A DNA stretch of 61,528 nucleotides from Bacillus pseudomycoides (GCF_002582035.1 NZ_NUQE01000018.1:51262-112789); one strand, 5' to 3'; shown: positions 16,604-26,362, numbered from the stretch's first letter. Notes: a model not told the origin generated them from the sequence alone. Translations and numbers: made by a program.

Positions 16604-18397
16604 ATGAAAGGGAAACTTATCGTAGTTGGCGGTGGATTAGCCGGCTTAATGGCAACGATTAAAGCAGCGGAAGCAGGCGTGAACGTAGAACTATTCTCTT
16701 TAGTACCGGTGAAACGTTCTCACTCTGTATGTGCCCAAGGTGGCATTAACGGTGCTGTAAATACAAAAGGTGAAGGGGATTCTCCATGGATCCACTTTGA
16801 CGATACAATTTATGGAGGGGACTTCTTAGCGAACCAACCTCCTGTAAAAGCGATGTGTGAGGCAGCGCCTGGTATTATTCATTTAATGGATCGCATGGGT
16901 GTTATGTTTAACCGTACGGAAGAAGGTTTACTAGATTTCCGTCGCTTTGGTGGAACACAGCATCACCGTACAGCATTTGCTGGTGCAACAACAGGACAAC
17001 AATTATTATATGCATTAGATGAGCAAGTACGCCGTCATGAAGTAGCAGGTCTCGTTACGAAATATGAGGGCTGGGATTTCTTACGCGCTGTTGTCGATGA
17101 TGAAGGTGTATGCCGCGGAATCGTAGCACAAGACTTACAATCTATGGAGATTAAGAGTTTTCCAGCTGATGCTGTAATTATGGCAACAGGGGGCCCTGGT
17201 ATCATCTTCGGAAAATCTACTAACTCTATTATTAATACAGGTACAGCAGCATCTGCTGTATATCAACAAGGTGCATATTATGCAAATGGTGAGTTTATTC
17301 AAATTCACCCAACAGCAATTCCAGGTGATGATAAATTACGCCTAATGAGTGAATCAGCACGTGGTGAAGGTGGCCGCGTTTGGACATATAAAGATGGTAA
17401 ACCATGGTATTTCCTTGAAGAGAAATATCCGGCATATGGAAACCTTGTACCTCGTGATATTGCGACTCGTGAAATTTTCGATGTGTGCGTGGAGCAAAAG
17501 CTTGGTATTAACGGTGAAAACATGGTATACCTTGACCTTTCTCATAAAGATCCGAAAGAGCTTGATATTAAACTAGGTGGAATTATTGAAATCTATGAAA
17601 AATTCATGGGTGATGATCCACGTAAACTACCGATGAAAATCTTCCCTGCTGTTCACTATTCAATGGGCGGATTATGGGTTGATTATAAACAAATGACAAA
17701 TATTCCAGGATTGTTTGCAGCAGGTGAATGTGATTACTCTATGCACGGTGGTAACCGACTAGGTGCTAACTCATTATTATCAGCGATTTACGGCGGTATG
17801 GTAACGGGACCAAATGCAATTGAATATATGAAAGGTCTTTCAAAATCATCAGATGCTGTTTCATCTGCTTTATATGAGCAAAATGAATTAATCGAAACAG
17901 AGAAATTTAACAGTATTTTAACGTTAGATGGTAATGAAAATGCATATGTTCTTCATAAAGAGCTTGGAGAATGGATGACAGATAACGTAACAGTAGTTCG
18001 TGAAAATAAAAAATTATTAGAAACAGATGCGAAAATCCAAGAGTTAATGGAGCGTTATAAACGCATTAACATTAACGATACGGCGAAATGGAGTAACCAA
18101 GGTGCTTCGTTTACACGTCAACTGGCAAATATGCTTGAATTAGCTCGTGTTATTACAATTGGTGCATATAACCGTAATGAAAGCCGCGGTGCACATTATA
18201 AACCAGAATTCCCAGATCGTGATGATGAGAACTTCTTAAAAACAACAATGGCGAAGTTTGAGGGAGCAGGAAATGCCCCAGCATTCCATTACGAGGACGT
18301 TGATATTTCATTAATCAAGCCACGTAAACGCGATTATTCTTCAAAGCATGAAGTAGCTGCTAAGGAAGAAGATAAGGGGGATAAGCAACATGTCTGA
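16604..18397 (+). CDS. sdhA: Succinate dehydrogenase flavoprotein subunit
   Basis: 597 residues. Oxidises succinate to fumarate in the TCA cycle. The N-terminal dinucleotide fold is IVVGGGLAGLMATIKAAEAG. The FAD-linking region is around SVCAQGGINGA. Active-site segments are FGGTQHHRTAF near 125, the catalytic arginine in PRDIATREI near 285, and GGNRLGANSLLSAIYGG near 380. It ends with a charged tail and overlaps sdhB by 8 bases. Confidence 0.96.
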   Translation: MKGKLIVVGGGLAGLMATIKAAEAGVNVELFSLVPVKRSHSVCAQGGINGAVNTKGEGDSPWIHFDDTIYGGDFLANQPPVKAMCEAAPGIIHLMDRMGVMFNRTEEGLLDFRRFGGTQHHRTAFAGATTGQQLLYALDEQVRRHEVAGLVTKYEGWDFLRAVVDDEGVCRGIVAQDLQSMEIKSFPADAVIMATGGPGIIFGKSTNSIINTGTAASAVYQQGAYYANGEFIQIHPTAIPGDDKLRLMSESARGEGGRVWTYKDGKPWYFLEEKYPAYGNLVPRDIATREIFDVCVEQKLGINGENMVYLDLSHKDPKELDIKLGGIIEIYEKFMGDDPRKLPMKIFPAVHYSMGGLWVDYKQMTNIPGLFAAGECDYSMHGGNRLGANSLLSAIYGGMVTGPNAIEYMKGLSKSSDAVSSALYEQNELIETEKFNSILTLDGNENAYVLHKELGEWMTDNVTVVRENKKLLETDAKIQELMERYKRININDTAKWSNQGASFTRQLANMLELARVITIGAYNRNESRGAHYKPEFPDRDDENFLKTTMAKFEGAGNAPAFHYEDVDISLIKPRKRDYSSKHEVAAKEEDKGDKQHV

Positions 18398-19151
18398 GAA
18401 AACAATCCGCCTGATTATTACAAGACAAGATGGTCCGAATTCACAGGAGTATGACCAAGAATTTGAAATTCCATATCGCCCAAATATGAATATCATTTCG
18501 GCATTAATGGAAATTCGCCGTAACCCTGTTGATGCAAAAGGGAATCATACAACACCTATTGCTTGGGACATGAACTGTTTAGAAGAAGTGTGCGGAGCAT
18601 GTTCTATGGTGATCAATGGAAAGCCACGTCAATCATGTACAGCACTTATTGATCAACTTGAACAACCAATTCGCTTAAAACCAATGAAAACATTCCCGGT
18701 TGTTCGTGACCTGCAAGTGGATCGCAGCCGTATGTTTAATGCGTTAAAGCGCGTTAAAGCATGGATTCCGATTGATGGTACGTATGACTTAGGTCCAGGG
18801 CCAAGAATGCCAGAGAAAAAGCGTCAATGGGCATATGAATTATCAAAATGTATGACTTGTGGTGTATGTTTAGAATCATGTCCAAACGTAAATAGCAAAT
18901 CTGACTTTATCGGTCCAGCACCGCTGTCACAAGCACGTTTATTTAATGCGCATCCAACGGGTGAAATGCATAAAGCGGATCGTTTACGTGCAATCATGGG
19001 TGATGGAGGACTTGCAAATTGTGGGAACTCACAAAACTGTGTACAATCTTGTCCAAAAGGAATTCCATTAACAACATCGATTGCGGCTTTAAACCGTGAT
19101 ACAACGATTCAATCATTTAAAGACTTCTTTGGTAGTGACAATAACTATTAA
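18390..19151 (+). CDS. sdhB: Succinate dehydrogenase iron-sulfur subunit
   Basis: 253 residues. Relays electrons from FAD to menaquinone. The [2Fe-2S] ligands are in CLEEVCGACSMVINGKP plus the later QSC. The [4Fe-4S] and [3Fe-4S] ligands are in KCMTCGVCLESCP and CGNSQNCVQSCPKG. It is last in the operon, closed by a hairpin at 19156. Confidence 0.96.
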   Translation: MSEKTIRLIITRQDGPNSQEYDQEFEIPYRPNMNIISALMEIRRNPVDAKGNHTTPIAWDMNCLEEVCGACSMVINGKPRQSCTALIDQLEQPIRLKPMKTFPVVRDLQVDRSRMFNALKRVKAWIPIDGTYDLGPGPRMPEKKRQWAYELSKCMTCGVCLESCPNVNSKSDFIGPAPLSQARLFNAHPTGEMHKADRLRAIMGDGGLANCGNSQNCVQSCPKGIPLTTSIAALNRDTTIQSFKDFFGSDNNY

Positions 19152-19155
19152 TCTA

Positions 19156-19190
19156 TATTGCCTCTTCAGTTTGAAGAGGCAATATTTATA
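19156..19190 (+). terminator. sdhCAB terminator
   Basis: 12-bp stem TATTGCCTCTTC / GAAGAGGCAATA with a five-base loop, 5 bases after the sdhB stop. Confidence 0.8.
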
Positions 19191-19306
19191 TCATTTTTAT
19201 TTGAGTATATTTATTCTAACCTTAATAGATTGTAGTTTTGTAGGTTTTTAATTCAGAAAAATCAAATAATATAAAAAGAGAGAAATTTCAAAGGAGATGA
19301 ATAGTT

Positions 19307-19759
19307 GTGAAGAAGATTCATTATATTGAACACTTTGAACAATGGGAAAGTACATTTTCATTCTACATCCCTATAAAGGTTCGTTTTTCTGAAACGGATA
19401 TGTTTGGACATATGAATAACGGTGTTGCGTTTGCTTATTTTGAATTAGCTCGTATTGAGTTTTTTAAAGAGCTTGGCTTTATGCAAGAGTGGGTGCATGA
19501 AGCATCGGAAACAATGATTGTAGTGGCGGATTTACAATGTGATTTTTTGAAACAAGTGTTCTTTGATGAGAACTTAAAAGTGTATGTAAAAGCTGAGAAC
19601 GTCGGGAATTCTTCTTTGGACATGCATTATATGGTAAGGAACGAAGCGGGAGAGATTTGTTTGATAGGGCGAGGGGCACTGGTGCAAGCTTCTAAAAAAA
19701 CAGGAAAAGGAGTACCTTGGCCAGCGGAATGGAAACAACGGTTATTAGACAAAAAATAA
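19307..19759 (+). CDS. ysmA: Acyl-CoA thioesterase, 4HBT hotdog fold (YsmA-like)
   Basis: 150 residues of the 4-hydroxybenzoyl-CoA thioesterase superfamily. The hallmark RFSETDMFGHMNNGVAFAYFE has the catalytic Asp and the HMNN turn near residues 29-40. It probably hydrolyses an acyl-CoA; the acyl group is not predictable. GTG start after AAGGAGATG. It follows sdhB, as ysmA does in B. subtilis. The stop codon lies inside a bidirectional terminator shared with the peptidase gene. Confidence 0.85.
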   Translation: MKKIHYIEHFEQWESTFSFYIPIKVRFSETDMFGHMNNGVAFAYFELARIEFFKELGFMQEWVHEASETMIVVADLQCDFLKQVFFDENLKVYVKAENVGNSSLDMHYMVRNEAGEICLIGRGALVQASKKTGKGVPWPAEWKQRLLDKK

Positions 19760-19785
19760 GAGGGCGCATCGCCCTCTTATTTTTT
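19751..19785. terminator. Bidirectional terminator
   Basis: Near-perfect stem AAAAAATAAGAGGGCG / CGCCCTCTTATTTTTT between convergent genes. A and T runs serve both strands. Confidence 0.92.
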
Positions 19786-20574
19786 GTCTCCCATTGCTTC
19801 TTCTAATGTCAGGTGATGCTCGTATAAATATGTAGCTTGTGGATTGCCGACAAAACGAAGATGCCACGGTTCATAATCATATCCTGTAATGTCTGTTTTA
19901 TCTTCTGGATAGCGAATGACAAATCCGAATTCGTGAGCATGCTCTGCTACCCACTTTCCTTCAGGTGTTTCCCCAAATATCGGCTCCAATTGAAATTTTG
20001 CTGATTTAGAGCTAATATCCATGGCAAGTCCAGTTTGATGTTCACTTGTCCCTGGAATGGCGCTTAATGCATCAGCAGCTTTTTTTCCTTGACGATTTAC
20101 ATATGTATTATGCAATGACTCTTGTCGTTTGTAAGAGCGAAATCCAGATACTGCAGTAAGTTCAATCCCTTGTTGTTTTGCAGCTTTAAACATTTCTTCT
20201 AGGGCATCCGCTGCCGGTTTACGAAGTAATGTTTTTTCTTTATCTTCCAGACTGAGAAATGGAACATTTGGTTTAGTTAAATCGCGTGGTGTGTAGGAAT
20301 CTGGGAGTTTGCGATGTTTGTTTACTAAAACGAGTAATGAATCAGTGTTATTTACAAGTGAATATTGTTCATCGATTTTTTTAGCTGTTTCACTTGCTTT
20401 TGGAAATGGAGGAATCTCCTCTTTTGGATGTTTAGCATGCTTATTTGTTTCAACTGCTTCTGCTTGATTATGTGTAAAAGCTTTGGAACCAAAATTAATT
20501 AAAGAAATAACAATGAGCATCAGAATTAAAATTAAAATTGTTCTTTTTATAGTTATTTTTTTCATAATTTTCAA
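19777..20574 (-). CDS. VanY-type D-Ala-D-Ala carboxypeptidase, membrane anchored
   Basis: 265 residues. One N-terminal membrane anchor (about residues 9-28) precedes an extracellular VanY/LdcB peptidase domain. Zinc and active-site motifs are present: SGFRSYKRQESLHN, SEHQTGLAMDIS (His and Asp ligands) and EPWHLRFVG (His ligand). It trims the terminal D-Ala from peptidoglycan stems. The TTG at 20574 lies 9 bases after AAAGGA, while the first ATG (20565) is 18 bases away, so TTG initiation is the better guess. It is the first gene of the block that interrupts B. subtilis order. Confidence 0.88.
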   Translation of the reverse strand: MKIMKKITIKRTILILILMLIVISLINFGSKAFTHNQAEAVETNKHAKHPKEEIPPFPKASETAKKIDEQYSLVNNTDSLLVLVNKHRKLPDSYTPRDLTKPNVPFLSLEDKEKTLLRKPAADALEEMFKAAKQQGIELTAVSGFRSYKRQESLHNTYVNRQGKKAADALSAIPGTSEHQTGLAMDISSKSAKFQLEPIFGETPEGKWVAEHAHEFGFVIRYPEDKTDITGYDYEPWHLRFVGNPQATYLYEHHLTLEEAMGDKK

Positions 20575-20845
20575 CCAGTTTATTCCTTTCTAAAATACTA
20601 GTACTTTATTATCTTTTTACATTATAAGTCTATCGTATCTGAAAAGAAATAAAGGAGTGCGGATGTAACGAAATTGAAAAAAATTTGTAAAAAATAGTCG
20701 TTTTTTATATTTTTTTTCAAATTAACACATTTACAATCTTTCATGATTTTTATTTTTTATGTAATATATATTTATAGAACGATGTAACGATTGTCTTGTG
20801 GTATGTAGCTTGTTATTGTATTGAACAATCTAGGAGGGAACAACA

Positions 20846-21640
20846 ATGGATTTGGCATCAATCATTGGAATTATCCTTGCGATAATTGCTGTTGTAGTAG
20901 GAATGTTTTTGAAAGGAGCTGCACTTAGTGCTTTATTAAATCCCGCTGCATTTTTAATTATTGTCGTAGGAACAATTGGAGCGGTCTGTGTCGCTTTTCC
21001 GATGAATCAATTGAAAAGAGTTCCAAAGTTATTCAAAATCATTTTTGGTAGCAACAAAAAAGAAATGAAGTACGAAGAAATGTTGGAACTATTTGTTCAT
21101 TGGACGTCAGAAAGTAGAAAATACGGCATTTTATCTTTAGAACAGCAATTAGATAAAGTGGAAGATGAATTTCTGATGAGAGGTTTGAAATTTGTTATTG
21201 ATGGTGTATCGGCAGAAGATCTTGAGCAAATATTAGAAGCGGAAATTGACGCGATAGAAGAACGTCATGCAAAAGGAGCTGCCATTTTTTCACAAGCTGG
21301 TACATATGCACCGACACTCGGTGTTTTAGGGGCTGTCATCGGGCTTGTAGCTGCATTAGGGAATTTAGCAGATATTGATAAGTTAGGTCATGCAATTTCC
21401 AGCGCATTTATTGCAACGATTTTTGGTATTTTTTCTGGTTATGTTTTGTGGCATCCATTTGCGAACAAATTAAAGCAAAAGTCTGCACAAGAAATTGAGA
21501 AGAAGCGTTTAATGGTTGAATGTTTATTGATGCTTCAAGCTGGCACTTATCCGTTTGTTATGAGAAATCGTATTTTAGGTGCACTCTCTGAAACTGAGCG
21601 TAAAAAGTTAGAACAGGGAGCGAAAAACGATGCGGAGTAG
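20846..21640 (+). CDS. motA: Flagellar motor stator protein MotA
   Basis: 264 residues with four membrane segments. The large cytoplasmic loop has HWTSESRKYG with the charged residues that contact FliG. The proton-channel region contains GTYAPTLGVLGAVIGLVAAL with the two prolines of MotA. Ribosome site AGGAGGG. The last 11 bases overlap motB. No other flagellar genes are nearby. Confidence 0.94.
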   Translation: MDLASIIGIILAIIAVVVGMFLKGAALSALLNPAAFLIIVVGTIGAVCVAFPMNQLKRVPKLFKIIFGSNKKEMKYEEMLELFVHWTSESRKYGILSLEQQLDKVEDEFLMRGLKFVIDGVSAEDLEQILEAEIDAIEERHAKGAAIFSQAGTYAPTLGVLGAVIGLVAALGNLADIDKLGHAISSAFIATIFGIFSGYVLWHPFANKLKQKSAQEIEKKRLMVECLLMLQAGTYPFVMRNRILGALSETERKKLEQGAKNDAE

Positions 21641-22406
21641 AAAAAGAAAGAAAAAAAAGCATGAAGACCATATCGATGAGACTTGGCTCATTCCATATTC
21701 AGACATGTTAACCTTGTTGTTTGCACTATTTATTGTGTTGTTTGCAATGAGCAGTATTGATGCTGCGAAGTTTAAACAAATGGCAGTTTCTTTTAAAAAA
21801 GAACTTTCAGGTGGAACAGGGAACCAGGAGTTTTTAAGTGATCAAAAACCAGCATCTGATAAAGACTTAACTGACAAGCGCCCTGAGTCTGAAAAGATTA
21901 AGAAACAAGCAGAGGCAGAAGTGAAACAACAAGAAATGAATGAGTTAAAAGAAGTACAAAAAGGAATTGATAAATATATTCAAGAGAATAGACTTACATC
22001 CTCGTTTAAAACAGAACTTACTGAACGCGGATTAATGGTAACAATTTTAGATAATGCACTCTTTGATTCTGGACAAGCTACTGTAAAGCTAGAGTCACTG
22101 AACATGGCGCACGAGATGTCATCATTATTAGTTGCGGCAGCTCCTCGAGAAATTACTGTATCAGGACATACGGACAATGTTCCAATCTCTAACGAGAAGT
22201 TTGCTTCTAACTGGGAGTTAAGTACGCAGCGTGCTGTTAATTTTATGCAAGTATTGCTTGAAAATAAAGAATTACGTCCGGAAAAATTTAGTGCAATTGG
22301 CTACGGAGAATATCGCCCTGTCGCATCGAATGATACACCGGAAGGAAGAGCAAAAAATAGACGGGTAGAAGTATTTATTTTACCTCTTATAAAAGATGAA
22401 AAATAA
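21630..22406 (+). CDS. motB: Flagellar motor stator protein MotB
   Basis: 258 residues. One membrane segment carries the proton-binding aspartate in WLIPYSDMLTLLFALFIVLFA (D at residue 25). A linker is followed by an OmpA-type peptidoglycan-binding domain: VSGHTDNVPI, NWELSTQRAVNFMQ and GYGEYRPVASNDTPEGRAKNRRVEV. The plug and linker region is rich in Lys, Glu and Gln. Overlap with motA indicates coupled translation. Confidence 0.94.
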   Translation: MRSRKRKKKKHEDHIDETWLIPYSDMLTLLFALFIVLFAMSSIDAAKFKQMAVSFKKELSGGTGNQEFLSDQKPASDKDLTDKRPESEKIKKQAEAEVKQQEMNELKEVQKGIDKYIQENRLTSSFKTELTERGLMVTILDNALFDSGQATVKLESLNMAHEMSSLLVAAAPREITVSGHTDNVPISNEKFASNWELSTQRAVNFMQVLLENKELRPEKFSAIGYGEYRPVASNDTPEGRAKNRRVEVFILPLIKDEK

Positions 22407-22436
22407 AGGGCGGCATAGTGCCGTCCTTTATTCTTT
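22402..22436. terminator. Bidirectional terminator between motB and the phosphatase
   Basis: Stem AAAGGGCGGC / GCCGTCCTTT (one G:T pair) between convergent genes, with A and T runs on either side. It overlaps the ends of both genes. Confidence 0.85.
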
Positions 22437-23261
22437 TACTTCGAATAATTTTAAGTTATCTCTGCGAATTTTATCTTTCTCTGCATCTGATTTTTTTAAG
22501 TCATAGTTATATAAAGCCCCTTCCCAATCGCCGTACATTGGATTTGGGAAAATAATGAATTTCTCGCCAAATTGAGCTTTCGTTTCTTCTACTGCTTTAT
22601 TACGATCTTGTACGGATTTTGCATCAAATCCACTGAAATCTGATAAATTGTCACCAAATAATAAGACAATATCATGCGTTGTTGAAACGAGTTCTCTGCG
22701 CTTTTCTTTTCCTTGTTCTTTCGGTTCTTGTAGTAAAATGTGCTCTGTCTTTGCTTGCGGGGCACCAATACGTTCTAAATTTTTAACGGTGGCATCTAGT
22801 TGATTTGTTTTGCGATTTGAAATGTAGTAAATGTCTACACCTTTTGATTCAGCGTATTTTAAGAAATCAAGTGCACCGGGAAGAGATGCTGCTTCTGCTT
22901 TATTAACCCATTCATCCCATTTATAAGGATAGCCTTTGCCTGTTTTTATTGTCATTGCTTGGTATGGACTATTATCTAAAACGGTTTCGTCTAAGTCTAG
23001 TACAACAGCTGGTTTCTTGCTTGTCCCTTTTGCGAGAGCGGCATCTAGCTTAAGTGTGCCGATGTTGTAGCCTTGATGATATAACGCTTTTGCTTCACCA
23101 GCTGTTTGATACCATAAATTGGCCATTATTTGTTGATCTGATAGGTTGACTTTTGCTTCTTTTGCTGTTGCTGTTGTTTTTTCTGCCGCCATGTTGCATG
23201 CTGTTAAAGATGTAGATAATAATGCAACAGATAACAGTGTTGTTAATTTTCTTTTCTTCAT
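22428..23261 (-). CDS. HAD acid phosphatase lipoprotein, class C / e(P4) type
   Basis: 277 residues. Lipoprotein signal with lipobox LTAC (Cys about 22) and a HAD phosphatase domain. Catalytic motif I is VVLDLDETVLDNSPYQ, motif II is VDIYYISNRK, the late lysine is near EQGKEKRRELV, and the acidic motif is LLFGDNLSDF. The four aspartates of the DDDD class are present. It probably removes phosphate from nucleotides or other small esters outside the membrane. The ATG at 23261 has GGAGG 5 bases upstream; an in-frame TTG at 23273 overlaps that site and was rejected. Confidence 0.9.
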   Translation of the reverse strand: MKKRKLTTLLSVALLSTSLTACNMAAEKTTATAKEAKVNLSDQQIMANLWYQTAGEAKALYHQGYNIGTLKLDAALAKGTSKKPAVVLDLDETVLDNSPYQAMTIKTGKGYPYKWDEWVNKAEAASLPGALDFLKYAESKGVDIYYISNRKTNQLDATVKNLERIGAPQAKTEHILLQEPKEQGKEKRRELVSTTHDIVLLFGDNLSDFSGFDAKSVQDRNKAVEETKAQFGEKFIIFPNPMYGDWEGALYNYDLKKSDAEKDKIRRDNLKLFEVKE

Positions 23262-23454
23262 ATTATCCTCCAAATATGTATAAACTCAATTCTCAATTAC
23301 ATCACAATAATGTAATAGTAAACGAATGAAATTTTGCATATTGATTTTCATTATATGAATAGTATGCACAATGTTATAATAAAAATATGGTAAAAATATG
23401 CTCTTCATTTATATTGTTAAATATTAATAATTTGATTTTTGAGGAGAGAAATTT

Positions 23455-24339
23455 ATGACATTACAAATTCAGCAATTAACCAAACAATTTGGTGAAAATA
23501 TTGCTGTGAATAAGTTGAATCTTGTATTGCCAAAAGGCGAAGTGCTAGGGTTGCTCGGAAGAAATGGTGCAGGGAAAACAACGACTATTAAAATGTTGTT
23601 AGGTTTATTAGCACCAAATCAAGGAAGTATTACGTGGAATAACAAAGAAATTTCAAAGAGTGGTGTAACAATTGGTTATCTTCCTGAAGAGAGAGGTCTA
23701 TATACGAAAAGTCGAGTCATTGATCAGCTTCGCTATTTTGGTAGACTAGAAGGAATGACAAAAAAAGAAGTGGATACAGCAATTGATTTTTGGTTAGGCA
23801 AATTATTTATCCCTGAATATAAATATAAACGTGCAGGAGAGTTGTCTAAAGGGAATCAACAAAAAATCCAATTAATTGCAGCACTTCTGCACAATCCAGA
23901 TTTACTTATTTTAGATGAGCCGTTTAGTGGATTAGATCCTGTGAACGCTCAAATGTTAGCAAATATTATTGAAGAACAAATTCAAAGAGGAAAAACCATT
24001 GTTTTATCGAGTCATCGTATGGAGCAAGTTGAAGCGTTTTGTCAGCATGTGTGTATTTTAAAGCAAGGTACAGCAGTTGTAGAAGGTCATTTAAATGATA
24101 TAAAAAAGGAATATGGATTCCGAAACTTAACAATTGAAGATAACGAAGAAAATGAAAAGGCATTGCAAACATTACAGATTATGCATGAGAAACGTCTAGG
24201 TTCTCTTTATATTCAAGTTCAGGAAGAGACAGAAGCCCTATCAATCTTGCAAAAATTACAAGAAAAAGGTTTACATTTACGTCAATTTAAAATGTTAGAA
24301 CCGACTTTAAATGAAATTTTTGTAGAAAGGGCGAAATAA
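23455..24339 (+). CDS. ABC transporter ATP-binding protein (YhaQ/NatA-like)
   Basis: 294 residues. ATPase of an ABC-2 exporter with the permease two bases downstream. Walker A GRNGAGKTTT, signature ELSKGNQQKIQLI (LSKGN form, typical of NatA/YhaQ), Walker B LLILDEPFSG and switch SSHRMEQVE. A C-terminal domain of about 80 residues follows. Close relatives are annotated as sodium or drug exporters; the substrate is unknown here. Confidence 0.88.
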   Translation: MTLQIQQLTKQFGENIAVNKLNLVLPKGEVLGLLGRNGAGKTTTIKMLLGLLAPNQGSITWNNKEISKSGVTIGYLPEERGLYTKSRVIDQLRYFGRLEGMTKKEVDTAIDFWLGKLFIPEYKYKRAGELSKGNQQKIQLIAALLHNPDLLILDEPFSGLDPVNAQMLANIIEEQIQRGKTIVLSSHRMEQVEAFCQHVCILKQGTAVVEGHLNDIKKEYGFRNLTIEDNEENEKALQTLQIMHEKRLGSLYIQVQEETEALSILQKLQEKGLHLRQFKMLEPTLNEIFVERAK

Positions 24340-24341
24340 AG

Positions 24342-25568
24342 ATGCGTAAATTTTATCATGTGTTTTCATTTTATTTTAGAGAATCATTTCTCTCCAAAAA
24401 ATCACTTATTACAAGTGGGATTTTATTTTTAGTAGTGTTTGGCATTTTTGCTTTTAATCACTTTACTTCTGCTAAAGATAAAAATGAAGATAAAGATAAG
24501 GTGGCAATAGTAATAGATAGTTCGACGTATAAAGTAAAAGAAGATGAATTACAGAAGATCCTTCCATCAACTCAAATACAAGTAGCAGAGAAAAGTCAGT
24601 TAGAGAAGCTTCGTAAACAAGTAGAAAAAGAGGATTTAAATGGCCTTTTTTACGTTACAGAAAAAAATGGAGTTCCTGAAATAACTTATATGTATAATGG
24701 TTTTCCGAGTCAAGAGATGTCTGCAATTATAGCAAACTATTTTAAACAGCAATATACACAAACAGTCCTTTTGAAAAATAAGATCTCATCTGATGTAGCG
24801 CAGCAATTGCAAACTGATATTTCAGTGAAGGAAGAAGCGATAAAAGATCGTTCCGCTTCTTTTGGGATTGCATATATTTTTATTTTTGTACTGTATATGT
24901 TTATTATGGCTTTTGGAAATACCATTGCAATGAATATTGCATCGGAAAAATCTTCTCGTGTTATGGAGGTTATGCTTCCAAAAGTGAAACCGCTGCAAAT
25001 GATGTACGCTAAAATTCTTGCTGTTGTTACAACCGCGTTATTGCAAATTGCTATACTTGCATGTGGTTTTCTTGTTCCTGTTTTAATCGGGTGGATAAAA
25101 TGGGAAGATGCAACTTTGTTTGGGATGCCAATTGATTTTGCGAAGCTAGATGCAAAAGTTATTAGTCTGTTTATTGTATTTTTTATTACAGGGTATCTAT
25201 TATATGCGATGATGTATGCAGCAGCTGGAGCTGTCGTATCCAAAACAGAAGACTTACAATCAGTTTCATTTCCAGTCGCAATTTTAATTATGGCAGCGTT
25301 TTTCATTAGTATTAAATCATTATCAGACCCAAACAGTACAATTGTTGTTATTGGTTCATATATTCCCTTCTTTACGCCAATGGTCACATTCTCACGTGTT
25401 GTAGCTGGAGAAGCAGGAACTTTAGAAATTAGTATTACGTTATCGTTATTACTTGTGACCATCTTTCTTTTAAACTTTATTACAAGTCGCATTTATGTAA
25501 ACGGTGTGATGAACTATTCTGATAAAGTGAAGTTTAAAGATCTTGCTAAATTTATAAGACGTTATTAA
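24342..25568 (+). CDS. ABC-2 permease (YhaP/NatB-like)
   Basis: 408 residues. One membrane helix (about 20-40), a large extracytoplasmic domain of about 130 residues (from KDKNEDKDKVAIVIDSSTYK), then five membrane helices from about residue 176. The NatB hallmark segment ASEKSSRVMEVMLPKVKPLQ is present near 205. It pairs with the preceding ATPase. A long hairpin follows. Confidence 0.88.
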   Translation: MRKFYHVFSFYFRESFLSKKSLITSGILFLVVFGIFAFNHFTSAKDKNEDKDKVAIVIDSSTYKVKEDELQKILPSTQIQVAEKSQLEKLRKQVEKEDLNGLFYVTEKNGVPEITYMYNGFPSQEMSAIIANYFKQQYTQTVLLKNKISSDVAQQLQTDISVKEEAIKDRSASFGIAYIFIFVLYMFIMAFGNTIAMNIASEKSSRVMEVMLPKVKPLQMMYAKILAVVTTALLQIAILACGFLVPVLIGWIKWEDATLFGMPIDFAKLDAKVISLFIVFFITGYLLYAMMYAAAGAVVSKTEDLQSVSFPVAILIMAAFFISIKSLSDPNSTIVVIGSYIPFFTPMVTFSRVVAGEAGTLEISITLSLLLVTIFLLNFITSRIYVNGVMNYSDKVKFKDLAKFIRRY

Positions 25569-25620
25569 TACAGGAAAAAGCCTGATTTCTTCATAAGCAA
25601 ATCAGGCCTTTTTCTGTATT
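25567..25620 (+). terminator. Terminator after the ABC-2 exporter
   Basis: Long stem in which AATACAG-AAAAAG-CCTGATTT pairs with AAATCAGG-CTTTTT-CTGTATT around a short loop. A T-rich stretch forms the right arm. Confidence 0.85.
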
Positions 25621-25699
25621 CATGAATGGTAATGTATAACCTTAAGACACAGCGAACTAAAGATTTCTGACATGTTTCTATAATGCAAGGTTTTTTTAC

Positions 25700-25808
25700 T
25701 TTATCTTGTTACTTTTGGGCAGTAAGACTCCTACCTCAAGATTCAGATAAAGCGAAGAAGGTAGGTGGGAGATGAAGAAAACCCCTACTGATGGAAGTTT
25801 CACTTTAT
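25700..25808 (-). repeat. Short bcr1 variant, 109 bp
   Basis: TTTAT at 25700-25704 and 25804-25808 bound the copy. It keeps both bcr1 ends (GGGCAGTAAGACTCCTACC on the left, CTGATGGAAGTTTCACTTTAT on the right) but lacks the central block. It is the same length as the copy at 31342. The whole spacer 25569-25892 holds only the exporter terminator, this repeat and the Rrf2 gene promoter. Confidence 0.8.
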
Positions 25809-25892
25809 ATGATGAAGGAAAATAGTATATAATAAAAGATACGTTATTTTTAAATAAATGAGAGAGAATGAACATAAAGGAGGGGAATACAA

Positions 25893-26324
25893 GTGGGGAT
25901 TAGTAGTCGTTTTACAGTGGCTGTTCATATGCTAACATTGCTAGAAATTGATAAACAATCTCGATGTACATCTGAATGGATTGCTGGCAGTGTCAATACA
26001 AACCCAGTCGTTATTCGCCGAATTACAGGAATGTTAAAAAAAGCGGGATTAGTTGATGTACAAGCTGGAAAAGGTGGTATGTCCCTAGCTCGTGATTTAA
26101 ATGAAGTTACATTACTTGATGTATATAGAGCAGTGGAAGTTGTAGAAGAAGGGCATTTATTTTCTTTTCACGATAATCCAAATGTAGAATGCCCAGTTGG
26201 AGCTAATATTCAAAATGTGTTAGAAATTATATTGTTGCAAGCACAAGACGCGATGGAAAATGTTCTTGCAAATGTAAAGGTAAAACAGCTCGTTACAAAT
26301 TTAGAAGAGAAGATACAAAAATAA
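25893..26324 (+). CDS. Rrf2-family transcriptional regulator (YwnA-like)
   Basis: 143 residues with the Rrf2 winged helix: SSRFTVAVHMLTLLE, RRITGMLKKAGLVD, and the wing AGKGGMSLARDLNEVTLLDVYRAVE. Only two cysteines are present (C24 and C91), and not in the three-Cys cluster of the Fe-S members IscR/NsrR. It therefore resembles the non-Fe-S redox/thiol group such as YwnA, HypR or CymR. GTG start after AGGAGGGGAA. It faces an NAD(P)-binding protein gene, as ywnA neighbours ywnB in B. subtilis. Confidence 0.85.
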   Translation: MGISSRFTVAVHMLTLLEIDKQSRCTSEWIAGSVNTNPVVIRRITGMLKKAGLVDVQAGKGGMSLARDLNEVTLLDVYRAVEVVEEGHLFSFHDNPNVECPVGANIQNVLEIILLQAQDAMENVLANVKVKQLVTNLEEKIQK

Positions 26325-26361
26325 AAGCACCTAGCCTTATATGAAGGCTAGGTGCTTTTTC
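26321..26361. terminator. Bidirectional terminator
   Basis: 15-bp perfect stem AAAGCACCTAGCCTT / AAGGCTAGGTGCTTT between the convergent Rrf2 and NAD(P)-binding genes. Confidence 0.92.
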
Positions 26362-26362
26362 A

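Noticed and set aside
24737-25492. 251-residue minus-strand reading frame inside the ABC-2 permease gene
   Set aside because: It is fully antisense to a clear membrane protein, has no ribosome site and no recognisable domain.
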